From an uncultured Porphyromonadaceae bacterium (GTDB lineage: Bacteria > Bacteroidota > Bacteroidia > Bacteroidales > Muribaculaceae), in contig CALKRW010000063.1 in the NCBI GenBank assembly GCA_937989585.1, positions 62,001 to 126,000 on the forward strand: DNA of 64,000 nt. Reading direction: 5' to 3'. Below the pieces are notes generated by a model. The model saw nothing but the letters and a program-made list of their open reading frames with translations, was not told where the DNA came from and did not search any database. Both the position numbers and the translations under genes were made by a program. Positions within the stretch are counted from its first letter, which is position 1; the number at the start of each line of letters is the position of its first letter. This document shows positions 1 to 9,028 of the stretch, one piece after another.

Positions 1-399
1 GACAACGAGATGGCAAATACATTCGCCCAGTCCCGGGCCAAAAATAACGGACGCGACAACAAAGAGTCCGATACTCGTTCAGGCAGACTTGACGGGAAGA
101 ACACAAATGCCGCACGCGCCAAAGCGCGCGGCAACGGTAATCTCGGAGGCTATTTCTCCTGGCCCCCGCTGAATCCGGGAATTGTATCCGAAGTACTCGG
201 TTCCCTGGTCGTGGAGTTCACGATCAATCCAGACGGTTCGGTCAGGGATGCCCGCTACAGGCGTCCTACAACCATCCCTCCAAAAGTCGCCCAGGCTTGC
301 GAGAAGTATGTTCTATCGCTTCGCTTCCCGTTCAGGGGAACAGACCGCCCCGATGGTCCACTGCCAGGCAATACCCTGCGATTCAATTTCGAGAATTAA
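1..399 (+). CDS. TonB-like C-terminal domain protein, 5' end outside window
   Basis: The reading frame is open to base 1, so this is the C-terminal part of a longer protein; the ATG at 10 is probably internal. A charged low-complexity linker comes first. It is followed by a compact domain with the pattern GSLVVEFTINPDGSV, then a conserved aromatic/arginine region and a short C-terminal strand (LRFNFEN). This is the arrangement of TonB C-terminal and AgmX/PglI-like energy-transducer domains, which in the periplasm pass proton-motive force to outer-membrane transporters. The N-terminal membrane anchor cannot be seen. The family call rests on pattern only. Confidence 0.6.
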   Translation, partial: DNEMANTFAQSRAKNNGRDNKESDTRSGRLDGKNTNAARAKARGNGNLGGYFSWPPLNPGIVSEVLGSLVVEFTINPDGSVRDARYRRPTTIPPKVAQACEKYVLSLRFPFRGTDRPDGPLPGNTLRFNFEN

Positions 400-446
400 G
401 TTACATTAGATAATATATAGCATCTCTTAACTCACTGCATACAGCC

Positions 447-2486
447 ATGCCAGAGTTCAAACGTACCCTCATCACCACGGCGCTTCCTTATGCCAACGGT
501 CCCGTCCATATCGGCCACCTTGCCGGAGTCTATGTCCCAGCCGACATCTACGCGCGTTTCCTGCGCCTAAACCATATTCCAGTAACCCTTATCGGCGGCT
601 CTGACGAGCATGGCGTTCCAATCACCATCCGTGCGCGCCGCGAGGGAATCACCCCGCAGGATGTGGTCGACCGTTACCATGCCATCATCAAGGATTCCAT
701 GGATGAACTTGGCATATCTTTCGACATATATTCCCGCACCACTTCATCGATACACTCCGAGACCGCATCGGAATTCTTCAAACGTCTCTACGACACCGGC
801 CAGTTCGTCGAGAAAACTTCCATGCAATATTACGATGAAAAGGGCGGACGATTCCTCACCGACCGCGACATTGTCGGCGAATGTCCCCACTGCCACTTTC
901 AGGGCGCATACGGCGACCAGTGCGAGAAATGCGGCAACTCACTGGGCGAGAACGACCTTATAAACCCACACAGCGCCGAGACTGGCGCGGTGCCTGTCCT
1001 ACGCGAGACAAAGCACTGGTATCTCCCCCTTGACAGATGGGAACCAGCCCTCCGCGAATGGATTCTCGAGGGACACAAGGAATGGAAGACCAATGTCTAC
1101 GGCCAGTGCAAGTCATGGCTCGATCTGGGCCTTCAGCCTCGTGCCGTTACCCGCGACCTCGACTGGGGTGTTCCGGTCCCGGTTGAAGGTGCCGATGGCA
1201 AAGTGCTGTATGTCTGGTTCGATGCCCCCATAGGATATATCTCCAACACCAGGGAGCTTTATCCCGACACATGGGAACAATGGTGGAAAAGTCCCGACAC
1301 CCGAATCATCAATTTCATAGGCAAGGACAATATTGTCTTCCACTGCATTGTTTTCCCCGCTATGCTCATGGCTTACGGCGACAATTTCCAGTTGCCTGAC
1401 AATGTTCCATCGAACGAGTTCCTGAACCTCGAGGGCGACAAGATTTCAACTTCACGCAACTGGGCCGTGTGGCTCCACGAGTACCTCCGCGATTTCCCCG
1501 GCAAGCAGGATGTCCTGCGCTATGTACTCACAGCAAACGCTCCCGAGACAAAAGACAACGATTTCACATGGCGCGATTTCCAGGCTCGCAACAACAATGA
1601 ACTTGTTGCCATTGCCGGCAACTTTGTAAACCGTGCTATTGTGCTTACCCACAAGTTCTTCGACGGTGTCGTCCCCGAACCCGGAACACTTCAGCCACTC
1701 GATGTCGAGACTCTCGACAAGGTATCCGAACTCAAGGAAAAGATATCCAAGGCTATCGAGACTTTCCATTTCCGCGACGCTCTCTTCGAAGTAATGAACA
1801 TCGCACGTCTCGGCAACAAATATCTTCAGGAGACCGAACCATGGAAAGTCGCCAAGACCGATATGGGCCGTACCGCCCAGATTCTTTATACCGCACTCCA
1901 GTTGTGTGGCGATCTGGCTGTGGCATTCGAACCGTTTATGCCTTTCTCCGCAAAGAAACTTGTCAGCATGCTAAACATCGCGACTCCCGACTGGTCGCGA
2001 CTCGCCGACACGGCCATAGTTCCTTCTGGAACCAGACTCGGGCAGGCAGAACTTCTCTTCGAGAAAATCGACGACGCACAGATCGAGGCCCAGATGGAAC
2101 GCCTCGATCGCATCAAGGAGGAGAACAAAATCAAGTCATGGCGCCCCGAGCCTCAGAAGGCTGACGTAGACTTCGACACTTTCCTCAAGGCCGATCTCCG
2201 CGTCGGGACCGTACTTGAGTGTAAGAAAGTTCCCAAGGCCGATAAACTGCTGCAGTTCCTCATTGACGACGGAATGGAGAAACGCACCATTGTCTCGGGA
2301 ATCGCACAGCACTACAAACCCGAGGACCTTGTCGGCAAGCAGGTCTGCTTCATAGCGAATCTGCCTGTCCGCAAACTCAAAGGCATCAACTCTCAGGGCA
2401 TGATTCTGTCTGCCGAGAATCCTGACGGTTCGCTTGTCCTGATAGCACCCTCTGCTCTGGTCAAGCCCGGCGCGTCTGTAAAATAA
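447..2486 (+). CDS. metG: Methionyl-tRNA synthetase
   Basis: Charges tRNA-Met and initiator tRNA with methionine in the cytosol. The class I signature HIGH is at residues 21-24 and the KMSKS equivalent KISTS at about 332-336. A zinc knuckle has Cys146/Cys149 and Cys159/Cys162. From about residue 576 there is an EMAP-II/Trbp111-like tRNA-binding and dimerization domain (FLKADLRVGTVLECKKVPKA), as in the long bacterial form. At 679 aa it has the usual length for this two-domain type. The ATG at 447 gives the canonical N-terminus directly before the Rossmann fold. The next gene begins 72 bp downstream. Confidence 0.97.
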   Translation: MPEFKRTLITTALPYANGPVHIGHLAGVYVPADIYARFLRLNHIPVTLIGGSDEHGVPITIRARREGITPQDVVDRYHAIIKDSMDELGISFDIYSRTTSSIHSETASEFFKRLYDTGQFVEKTSMQYYDEKGGRFLTDRDIVGECPHCHFQGAYGDQCEKCGNSLGENDLINPHSAETGAVPVLRETKHWYLPLDRWEPALREWILEGHKEWKTNVYGQCKSWLDLGLQPRAVTRDLDWGVPVPVEGADGKVLYVWFDAPIGYISNTRELYPDTWEQWWKSPDTRIINFIGKDNIVFHCIVFPAMLMAYGDNFQLPDNVPSNEFLNLEGDKISTSRNWAVWLHEYLRDFPGKQDVLRYVLTANAPETKDNDFTWRDFQARNNNELVAIAGNFVNRAIVLTHKFFDGVVPEPGTLQPLDVETLDKVSELKEKISKAIETFHFRDALFEVMNIARLGNKYLQETEPWKVAKTDMGRTAQILYTALQLCGDLAVAFEPFMPFSAKKLVSMLNIATPDWSRLADTAIVPSGTRLGQAELLFEKIDDAQIEAQMERLDRIKEENKIKSWRPEPQKADVDFDTFLKADLRVGTVLECKKVPKADKLLQFLIDDGMEKRTIVSGIAQHYKPEDLVGKQVCFIANLPVRKLKGINSQGMILSAENPDGSLVLIAPSALVKPGASVK

Positions 2487-2558
2487 TTCTCATTCCTGCA
2501 ACCACAATTTCTCCAATTAACCGTCTTCCAAACCCTTATTTGTAAATTCTTGATTGCA

Positions 2559-3593
2559 ATGTCACAACGTCGAATTCTGATCATCTACACCGGAGGAACC
2601 ATCGGCATGATCGAGGATCCAAAGACCAAGGCACTGAAGCCCTTCGACTTTACGCACCTGATTGACAACGTGCCCAAAATCAAGATGCTCGAATACCGCA
2701 TCGACAACATCCAGTTCACGCCTCCCATAGACTCGAGTGACATGAACATAGATCACTGGAAGACGATGACGCGCCATATCGCCGAGAATTATGACGCATA
2801 CGATGGTTTCGTCGTCCTCCACGGCACCGACACCATGGCTTATACGGCATCCGCGCTCTCTTTCATGCTCGAGGGGCTGTCCAAGCCTGTCATAATCACC
2901 GGTTCCCAACTCCCTATCGGCGAAGTCCGCACTGACGGTGAGGAAAACCTGATCACTGCCCTTCAGATTGCCGCCGCAACCGATTCCGACGGACTCCCGA
3001 TGGTGCGTGAGGTGGCTATACTTTTTGAGAATTATCTTTGGCGCGGAAATCGCTCGACCAAACGTTCAGCCGACAATTTCAATGCCTTCAAAAGCAACAA
3101 TTACCCTGCACTCGCAAAGATAGGCCTGGGCATACAGTACAACCACGAGGCTCTCGCACGTCCCGACTGCAACATCCAGTTGCGTGCCAACTATACTTTC
3201 GACCAGTCTGTGGTCGTGGTAGATCTTTTCCCCGGACTATCCGAGAAGTCGCTCCGCCACATACTTAACACGCCCGACATAAAGGGCGTGGTACTACGCA
3301 CATACGGCGCCGGCAACGGTCCTACCGCTCCATGGTTCATCAACGCAATTGCCGATGCCGTAAACCGCGGACTCATTATCGTCAACGTGACACAGTGCGT
3401 CAACGGCGGTGTCAGGCCCAACCGTTATGTCTCCGGTGACATTCTGTCTGCAACAGGTGTACTCTCCGGCAACGACATCACTTTCGAGGCCGCGATCACA
3501 AAGATGATGTTCCTGTTCGGACAGAAGATATCTCACGACGAAATCATACTTCGCCTTTCTACGCCTCTCTGCGGTGAAATGACAGTAGGCTGA
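2559..3593 (+). CDS. ansA: Type I L-asparaginase
   Basis: Hydrolyses L-asparagine to aspartate and ammonia; the type I enzyme is cytoplasmic. The N-terminal catalytic threonine motif TGGTIG lies at residues 11-16 and the second active-site motif HGTDT at 88-92. No signal peptide is visible, which fits type I rather than the periplasmic type II. The ATG at 2559 is preferred over an in-frame TTG at 2550 because it places the catalytic strand at the usual distance from the N-terminus. The length (344 aa) is normal. Confidence 0.93.
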   Translation: MSQRRILIIYTGGTIGMIEDPKTKALKPFDFTHLIDNVPKIKMLEYRIDNIQFTPPIDSSDMNIDHWKTMTRHIAENYDAYDGFVVLHGTDTMAYTASALSFMLEGLSKPVIITGSQLPIGEVRTDGEENLITALQIAAATDSDGLPMVREVAILFENYLWRGNRSTKRSADNFNAFKSNNYPALAKIGLGIQYNHEALARPDCNIQLRANYTFDQSVVVVDLFPGLSEKSLRHILNTPDIKGVVLRTYGAGNGPTAPWFINAIADAVNRGLIIVNVTQCVNGGVRPNRYVSGDILSATGVLSGNDITFEAAITKMMFLFGQKISHDEIILRLSTPLCGEMTVG

Positions 3594-3683
3594 TGTGAGG
3601 ACGATGATTCCGGACTGATTTATTAATGCCCGGACTGTTAACATTCAGTTATTTTTATTATTTCATACTTTCTTAAATCTCCG

Positions 3684-4649
3684 GTGCACCTTCGTCTTAT
3701 AGTAAACCCCATTTCCGGAACCCGTTCCGGAAATGCCAGACAGAATCTTTCAGTTCAACTCGAGAACCGTCTTAGGGAACTTGGATTCGATGTCGACACA
3801 TGCTTTACCACCTGTCGCGGTGACGCCACCCGACTTGCACGCGAGGCAGTCGCTAGTGGCTGCGATGGCGTTCTGGCATGCGGGGGTGACGGTACTGTCA
3901 ACGAGACAGCCCGTGCCATGATCGACGCTCCGATACCAATGGGTATTATCCCCGCCGGATCAGGCAACGGTCTCGCAAGGCACATTTCTATCCCGATGAA
4001 TCCGCTGGATGCAGTCGATATAATCGCAGCAAGGCACATTGTTGACTGTGATTTCGGCTCAGTCAACAACAGACCTTTCTTCTGCACTTTCGGCGTCGGT
4101 TTCGATGCCGCGGTCTCAGACCGCTTTGCCGCGGCGAAAACCCGTGGCAAATTCACTTATATCCGCAGCGCCATCGAGGAATTCGCTTCATATAATCCCA
4201 ACTTATATACCATTGACATAAACGGAAAAATTATTGAGCGGGAAGCTTTCCTTATTGCAGTCTGCAACGCATCGCAGTGGGGCAACAACGCATACATCGC
4301 ACCGAATGCTTCTATCACTGACGGCCTCCTGGATATAATCGTAGTTAACAAGGCATCGAAACTCCGCACCGTTTTACTTGCTTTCGACCTTATGGCCGGT
4401 CTCATCGCCGACAACAGCATTATCGAGACTTTCCGGGTCAAGAAAACAAGAATCACCCGTCGTGACCAGGGCCCCTCGCACATTGACGGAGAGCCCGCTG
4501 ACCTGGGCGTTGACCTGGACATCGCCTGCAACCCCGGACGGCTGAAACTTTTCGCCTCCCCATTCAAGACTCCCTTCAGACCGCTCATAACACCTGCCGA
4601 GTCTCTTATAGCCGATCTATCCATGACCTTCTCGAATCTTTTCCATTGA
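3684..4649 (+). CDS. YegS/DgkB-type diacylglycerol or lipid kinase
   Basis: A DAGK-catalytic-domain lipid kinase that phosphorylates diacylglycerol or a related lipid at the inner face of the membrane. The nucleotide-binding motif GGDGTVNE is at residues 67-74, the N-terminal NPISGTRSG motif at about 8-16, and a GSGNG motif follows. The start is GTG at 3684; it gives the expected beta-strand beginning HLRLIVNP, and no ATG suits. Length 321 aa is normal for the family. It ends within the overlap with the possible TTG start of the next frame. The exact substrate cannot be read from sequence. Confidence 0.85.
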   Translation: MHLRLIVNPISGTRSGNARQNLSVQLENRLRELGFDVDTCFTTCRGDATRLAREAVASGCDGVLACGGDGTVNETARAMIDAPIPMGIIPAGSGNGLARHISIPMNPLDAVDIIAARHIVDCDFGSVNNRPFFCTFGVGFDAAVSDRFAAAKTRGKFTYIRSAIEEFASYNPNLYTIDINGKIIEREAFLIAVCNASQWGNNAYIAPNASITDGLLDIIVVNKASKLRTVLLAFDLMAGLIADNSIIETFRVKKTRITRRDQGPSHIDGEPADLGVDLDIACNPGRLKLFASPFKTPFRPLITPAESLIADLSMTFSNLFH

Positions 4650-4711
4650 TCCGGCTGAAAGTTTTCTTAGCCGGAAGTCACATTTTATACTGCATTGTCT
4701 TATTTTCTTGC

Positions 4712-6322
4712 ATGGTCCACTACATTGAAACAGCAAAGGCTAATCTTCTGATTACGCTACTCAGGCCAACCATACTTACATCCTTGTTTCTCCTCATTGC
4801 TTTTCAGGCACGTTCTGACGAGGCGCGCGCATATGCCGCACTTGACTCTCTTGACAGATACGTCGAGGAACAGGCTAAATATCAGGAAGCAAAGAATGAT
4901 GAGTTAAAGAAGTACACTAAGGCCATGCTTGCTGCTCCTCCCGCGCGCAGGCTTGCGATGCTTGACCGACTAGTTCAGGAATACCGACATGTCAACATCG
5001 ATTCCACCATGACTTATAACAAAATGGGAGAGAATCTCGCCAAAACCCTTGGTGACAAAGAATACATAGAGCGTTTCGAACTCCACCTGTGTACCATGCT
5101 TCCCGTATATGGCGTCGTCAAGGAAGCGATGGACCGCTATGAGGCTATCAATCCCGACTCCCTTGTTCCGTCAAACCGCGCGGCATATTTCACTGCCGGA
5201 GACCTAATCTATAATTACGCGAAAGATTTCTATCCTATCGACATTCTGCGACAGAGAGCGGTCGAGAAAGCCGCCATGGCCAACGATTCCCTTATCAACT
5301 ATCTTAGAGTCGACGGACCTGAATACAAATTCTATGATGCAGTAAGACGTCTTTCAGCCGGGTCGGTTCCCGAGGCCATCAAAGACCTCGAGAATCTACT
5401 CTCCACAATTCCTTTCGACAACCGCCTATATGCCCGCACGGCGGCTATAATCGGCAATGCTTACTCCACAGATCTACACCATACGAACGATGCCATCTTC
5501 TACCTTGCCCGTTCAGCCATGAGCGACATAGCCACAGGCAATAGAGAGACCACATCGCTGCACCGACTCGGCAAATTACTGTACGACAAAGGCGACATTG
5601 ACCGCGCATACAATTATCTGACACTATCGCTGGCAACGGCCGTCTCATCCGGCTCACGCCTTCGCTCAATCGAGATTGCCGACGCGCTTCCACTCGTTTT
5701 CGAACAGGTCAACGAGCGAGACAAAAACGCAAGGGTCATCTTTATCATCGCTATTGTCATACTATCCATTCTCCTCATAGCCACATCCATCCTATTCCTT
5801 GTCTATAACAAGAACCGCCTGAAACTAAAGCGCGTAAAGGAAAAACTTGCAGGATCACTCAAAGTCAAGGACTCATACATACGCCAGATTCTCACTCTGT
5901 GCGGAGTATACCTTACAGCACTCGAGAGCTTCAACACACTCGCCGGACGTAAGATCAAGGCCGGGCAGCAACAGGAATTGCTCAACATGATTGAATCGGG
6001 CCGCATACTACGCGACCAGTTGCAGAACTTCTATGACGTCTTCGACTCAGCATTCCTTATGGTGTACCCGGATTTTGTCGATCAGGTCAACGAACTTCTC
6101 CTGCCCGATAAACAGATTGTCCTGAAAGAGGGCGAACATATGTCTCCCGAATTACGTATCCTCGCGTTCATGCGTCTTGGCGTCGACAACTCGACACAGA
6201 TTTCAAAATTCCTCGGTCTGTCGCTGAACACAATCTATACATACCGCAATAAAATCAAAACCCGTGCCCTCGACCGCGACACCTTCGAAGACGAGGTGAA
6301 ACGCATAGGCAAAATCGACTGA
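4712..6322 (+). CDS. DUF6377-type membrane protein with TPR-like sensor and C-terminal HTH
   Basis: Layout: an N-terminal signal or anchor segment (about residues 10-32), a helical TPR-like region of about 300 residues expected in the periplasm, one strong transmembrane helix near residues 342-366, a charged coiled coil (KNRLKLKRVKEKL), and a LuxR-like helix-turn-helix at the C-terminus (SKFLGLSLNTIYTYRNKI). This is the pattern of the Bacteroidetes DUF6377 family, inferred to act as one-component membrane-bound transcription regulators. The ATG at 4712 is chosen over the TTG at 4646, which overlaps the upstream stop codon. Signal and targets are unknown. Confidence 0.8.
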   Translation: MVHYIETAKANLLITLLRPTILTSLFLLIAFQARSDEARAYAALDSLDRYVEEQAKYQEAKNDELKKYTKAMLAAPPARRLAMLDRLVQEYRHVNIDSTMTYNKMGENLAKTLGDKEYIERFELHLCTMLPVYGVVKEAMDRYEAINPDSLVPSNRAAYFTAGDLIYNYAKDFYPIDILRQRAVEKAAMANDSLINYLRVDGPEYKFYDAVRRLSAGSVPEAIKDLENLLSTIPFDNRLYARTAAIIGNAYSTDLHHTNDAIFYLARSAMSDIATGNRETTSLHRLGKLLYDKGDIDRAYNYLTLSLATAVSSGSRLRSIEIADALPLVFEQVNERDKNARVIFIIAIVILSILLIATSILFLVYNKNRLKLKRVKEKLAGSLKVKDSYIRQILTLCGVYLTALESFNTLAGRKIKAGQQQELLNMIESGRILRDQLQNFYDVFDSAFLMVYPDFVDQVNELLLPDKQIVLKEGEHMSPELRILAFMRLGVDNSTQISKFLGLSLNTIYTYRNKIKTRALDRDTFEDEVKRIGKID

Positions 6323-6481
6323 TCCGGACCAAGTACGCGCCCATACGGGGCCGGCCAGATCTCATATACACCTATATATCACCTTATATTTTAACATAAA
6401 ATTAGAAATAATTATATATTGATTATAAGATATTTACCGATATATTTACCTAAAAATAATTTATATTTTTGCTATACATTG

Positions 6482-6513
6482 TTTGAAATGGCTTGACGCT
6501 GCTATAATTTTGC
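6482..6513 (+). promoter_or_regulatory. Bacteroidetes-type promoter, intergenic
   Basis: TTTG at 6482-6485 and TAATTTTGC at 6505-6513 are separated by 19 bp, a match to the Bacteroides -33/-7 consensus. No gene starts within 280 bp, and a hairpin terminator follows about 75 bp later, so it may drive a small RNA. Confidence 0.6.
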
Positions 6514-6519
6514 AATCGC

Positions 6520-6628
6520 ATTAAGGTAAATAATAATAATTCAGGTCTAAGATTCAAGGTTATTATTTTAGGATTTTTGTAGTATCATCAAGAAAAAGCG
6601 CTCTGTGAAGACCGCTTTTCTTGTTTTA
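6520..6628 (+). ncRNA. Candidate small RNA between the DUF6377 gene and pepT
   Basis: A stretch of about 100 nt lies between a consensus promoter (6482-6513) and a hairpin with a T-run (6589-6627). It has no convincing open reading frame. Start and end are inferred from the promoter and terminator, not measured. No known RNA family was recognised. Confidence 0.35.
6589..6627 (+). terminator. Rho-independent terminator of the candidate small RNA
   Basis: CAAGAAAAAGCG (6589-6600) pairs with CGCTTTTCTTG (6613-6623) with one bulged A, followed by TTTT. It lies 267 bp past the DUF6377 stop, so it more likely ends a separate short transcript. Confidence 0.55.
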
Positions 6629-6642
6629 AATATTCCGTGCCA

Positions 6643-6715
6643 CACTCAGCCGTCCTGCAAGCATATGCCTCACAAAGATTACCGAAGTTGAAATGGCTGA
6701 GTGAATTTTCTTTTT
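6643..6715 (+). terminator. Long-loop inverted repeat followed by T-rich run
   Basis: CACTCAGCC (6643-6651) and GGCTGAGTG (6695-6703) are perfect 9-bp arms with a 43-nt loop that contains GCATATGC. A T-rich run follows at 6706-6715. It could be a second terminator or a leader structure; it lies just upstream of the pepT promoter. Confidence 0.35.
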
Positions 6716-6744
6716 ATAACAAGGTATATATTGGTTTTATTTTG

Positions 6745-6753
6745 TAATTTTGC
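6745..6753 (+). promoter_or_regulatory. -7 box of the pepT-miaA operon
   Basis: TAATTTTGC matches TAnnTTTGC. Transcription from here would begin near 6760, which excludes the upstream in-frame ATG at 6701 and supports the pepT start at 6800. No good -33 TTTG is seen at the usual spacing. Confidence 0.55.
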
Positions 6754-6799
6754 CGATGAGATATTCTATAAGCGCAACAATATAATAAACCACCCATAT

Positions 6800-8032
6800 A
6801 TGAATGTACTTGACCGATTCCTGCAGTATGTGAAGTTCGACACCCAGAGTGACGAACTCACCAACATGACTCCTTCGACTCCCGGGCAGATGAAGTTCGC
6901 ATCCTTCCTCGAAAAAGAACTCAAGACACTGGGGCTAAGCGATGTCAGACTTGATGACAACGGATATCTGATGGCCCGTCTTCCCGGCAACATCACGGAC
7001 CGAAAAGTCCCGACAGTCGGTTTCATCGCCCACATGGACACCTCTCCCGACATGTCCGGCCACAATGTCTCGCCCCGCATAATCGAATCATACGACGGCG
7101 GCGCCATCATCCTCAACAACGACCAGAATATCATTCTCTCACCTGAAGAATTCCCCGAACTCAAAAGTTACATAGGCCAGCCACTGGTAGTAACCGACGG
7201 CACCACCCTTTTGGGCGCAGACGACAAGGCCGGCATCGCCGAAATCATCTCTGCCGTGGCATATCTGATGGAACACCCCGAAATCAAGCACGGCGACATA
7301 GCCATAGGCTTCAACCCCGACGAGGAAATCGGCCTCGGCGCCCACAAATTCGACGTTCCCGCTTTCGGAGCGGACTTCGCATACACAATGGATGGCGGAG
7401 AAATCGGCGAACTTGAGTTCGAGAACTTCAACGCCGCAGTCGCCCGTGTCACGTTCAACGGCCGCAACGTTCACCCCGGTTATGCCAAGCACAAGATGAT
7501 CAACTCGATGCGCATCGCAAACCAGTTCATGATCATGCTTCCACGCTGGGAGACTCCAGAACACACCGAAGGCTACGAAGGCTTCTATCACCTCGTGGGC
7601 ATGGAAGGCACCGTAGAGAAAACCGTCCTGACATACATAATCCGCGACCATGACCGCGACCGTTTCGAGCGCCGCAAGAAGGAATTCGAGCACCTTGCCC
7701 GCAAGATCAACGCCGAGTTCCCCGGAGTCTGCGCTCTCGACATCCGCGACCAGTATTACAACATGCGCGAGAAAATCGAGCCCCTCATGTACATAATCGA
7801 CATTGCCAAACAGGCCATGGTAGACAGCGGAGTAACACCAAAGGTTGTCCCCATCCGCGGAGGCACAGACGGAGCCCAACTCTCATTCAAGGGACTGCCC
7901 TGCCCCAATATCTTCGCCGGCGGTCTCAATTTCCATGGCCGCTACGAATATCTGCCCATCCGCTCAATGGAGAAGGCCCAGGAAGTCATCGTCAACATAG
8001 CCCGCATAGTCGGCGAACGTACAGAGGCATAA
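6800..8032 (+). CDS. pepT: Peptidase T (tripeptide aminopeptidase, M20B)
   Basis: A cytosolic zinc aminopeptidase that removes the N-terminal residue of tripeptides. The metal-ligand motif HMDTSPD begins at His78, and GADDKAG and the EE pair (NPDEEIGLG) follow. MDGGEIGELEFENFNAA is a PepT hallmark before the dimerization (lid) domain. The protein is 410 aa from the ATG at 6800; an in-frame ATG 99 bp upstream is rejected because the -7 promoter box lies between them. The stop codon directly abuts the miaA start, so the two are probably co-transcribed. Confidence 0.94.
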   Translation: MNVLDRFLQYVKFDTQSDELTNMTPSTPGQMKFASFLEKELKTLGLSDVRLDDNGYLMARLPGNITDRKVPTVGFIAHMDTSPDMSGHNVSPRIIESYDGGAIILNNDQNIILSPEEFPELKSYIGQPLVVTDGTTLLGADDKAGIAEIISAVAYLMEHPEIKHGDIAIGFNPDEEIGLGAHKFDVPAFGADFAYTMDGGEIGELEFENFNAAVARVTFNGRNVHPGYAKHKMINSMRIANQFMIMLPRWETPEHTEGYEGFYHLVGMEGTVEKTVLTYIIRDHDRDRFERRKKEFEHLARKINAEFPGVCALDIRDQYYNMREKIEPLMYIIDIAKQAMVDSGVTPKVVPIRGGTDGAQLSFKGLPCPNIFAGGLNFHGRYEYLPIRSMEKAQEVIVNIARIVGERTEA

Positions 8033-8947
8033 GTGATACGCCGGATGGCTGTCATAACCGGGCCCACGGCTTCAGGAAAGACCGCGCTTGCCATAAGGCT
8101 TGCACAGGCTTTAGGCACTCACGTCATCTCTGCCGACTCCCGTCAGATTTACCGCGGGATGCCGATAACCACAGCACGCCCCAGCAACGAGGAACTGTCC
8201 GCTGTCCCGCACCATTTCATCGAGACCCTCGACATTGACCGCTACTACTCGGCCGCAGAATACGAATCGGATGTACTCGGACTTTTAGCCTCAGGAACTA
8301 TTCCCGGCGACACGGCGGTGATGTGCGGAGGCTCGATGATGTACGTTGACGCGGTGTGCAAAGGCATCAATGAAATGCCGACCATCTCTGCAGAAGTACG
8401 GCAGAGAGTCGTCGAACTGCGCAAGGAACACGGTAACAAAGGACTGCTGGCATTCCTCGAGATTGCCGATCCCGTGAGTTTCGCACGGGTAGACCTGGCA
8501 AACATGCGACGCGTGATGCATGCAATCGAGGTCACGATGCAAGCAGGCCGTCCCTATTCGGAACTTTGCGGCGAGCCAAAGACGCCCAGGCCCTTCGAAA
8601 CCGTGAAGTTCATGATTGATCTGCCACGGGAACGACTTTTCGAGCGCATAAACCACCGTGTCGACACAATGGTGCGCGCGGGGATGGAGGAAGAGGCGCG
8701 ACGTCTCTATCCCTTACGTCACCTCAATTCCCTGAACACGGTTGGTCTAAAAGAGTGGTTCGCCCACTTCGACGGCGCAATGGACAGAGAGACGGCCATC
8801 GCCCGCATCAAAAAGAATACCCGCGTGTACGCCAAGAAACAACTTACCTGGCTCGCGCGTGAACAGTCGGTTGTGCGTCTCGACCCGTCACGCGACCTTC
8901 TTGAACAGGCAATGGAGATACTGCAGTCAGAATCTCTGCCACGATGA
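8033..8947 (+). CDS. miaA: tRNA dimethylallyltransferase
   Basis: Transfers the dimethylallyl group from DMAPP to A37 of tRNAs that read UNN codons. The P-loop GPTASGKT is at residues 10-17, and the early SADSRQIYRGM motif is the typical substrate-tRNA recognition segment. The protein is 304 aa with the GTG start at 8033, the base after the pepT stop. The ATG at 8045 would give 300 aa and is equally possible. Bacteroidetes often carry two MiaA paralogues; only one is in this window. Confidence 0.93.
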   Translation: MIRRMAVITGPTASGKTALAIRLAQALGTHVISADSRQIYRGMPITTARPSNEELSAVPHHFIETLDIDRYYSAAEYESDVLGLLASGTIPGDTAVMCGGSMMYVDAVCKGINEMPTISAEVRQRVVELRKEHGNKGLLAFLEIADPVSFARVDLANMRRVMHAIEVTMQAGRPYSELCGEPKTPRPFETVKFMIDLPRERLFERINHRVDTMVRAGMEEEARRLYPLRHLNSLNTVGLKEWFAHFDGAMDRETAIARIKKNTRVYAKKQLTWLAREQSVVRLDPSRDLLEQAMEILQSESLPR

Positions 8948-9028
8948 GTCCGTAAGCCATGTCATTAGACACTGTGTCTGAATGTTTCCGGCCAATTCAA
9001 AAAGAATATAGTCCAAGACAAAAAGCAA

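Noticed and set aside
7139..7879. Long 246-aa minus-strand ORF inside pepT
   Set aside because: Opposite strand of a well-supported gene, no promoter, no domain; a shadow of GC-rich coding sequence.
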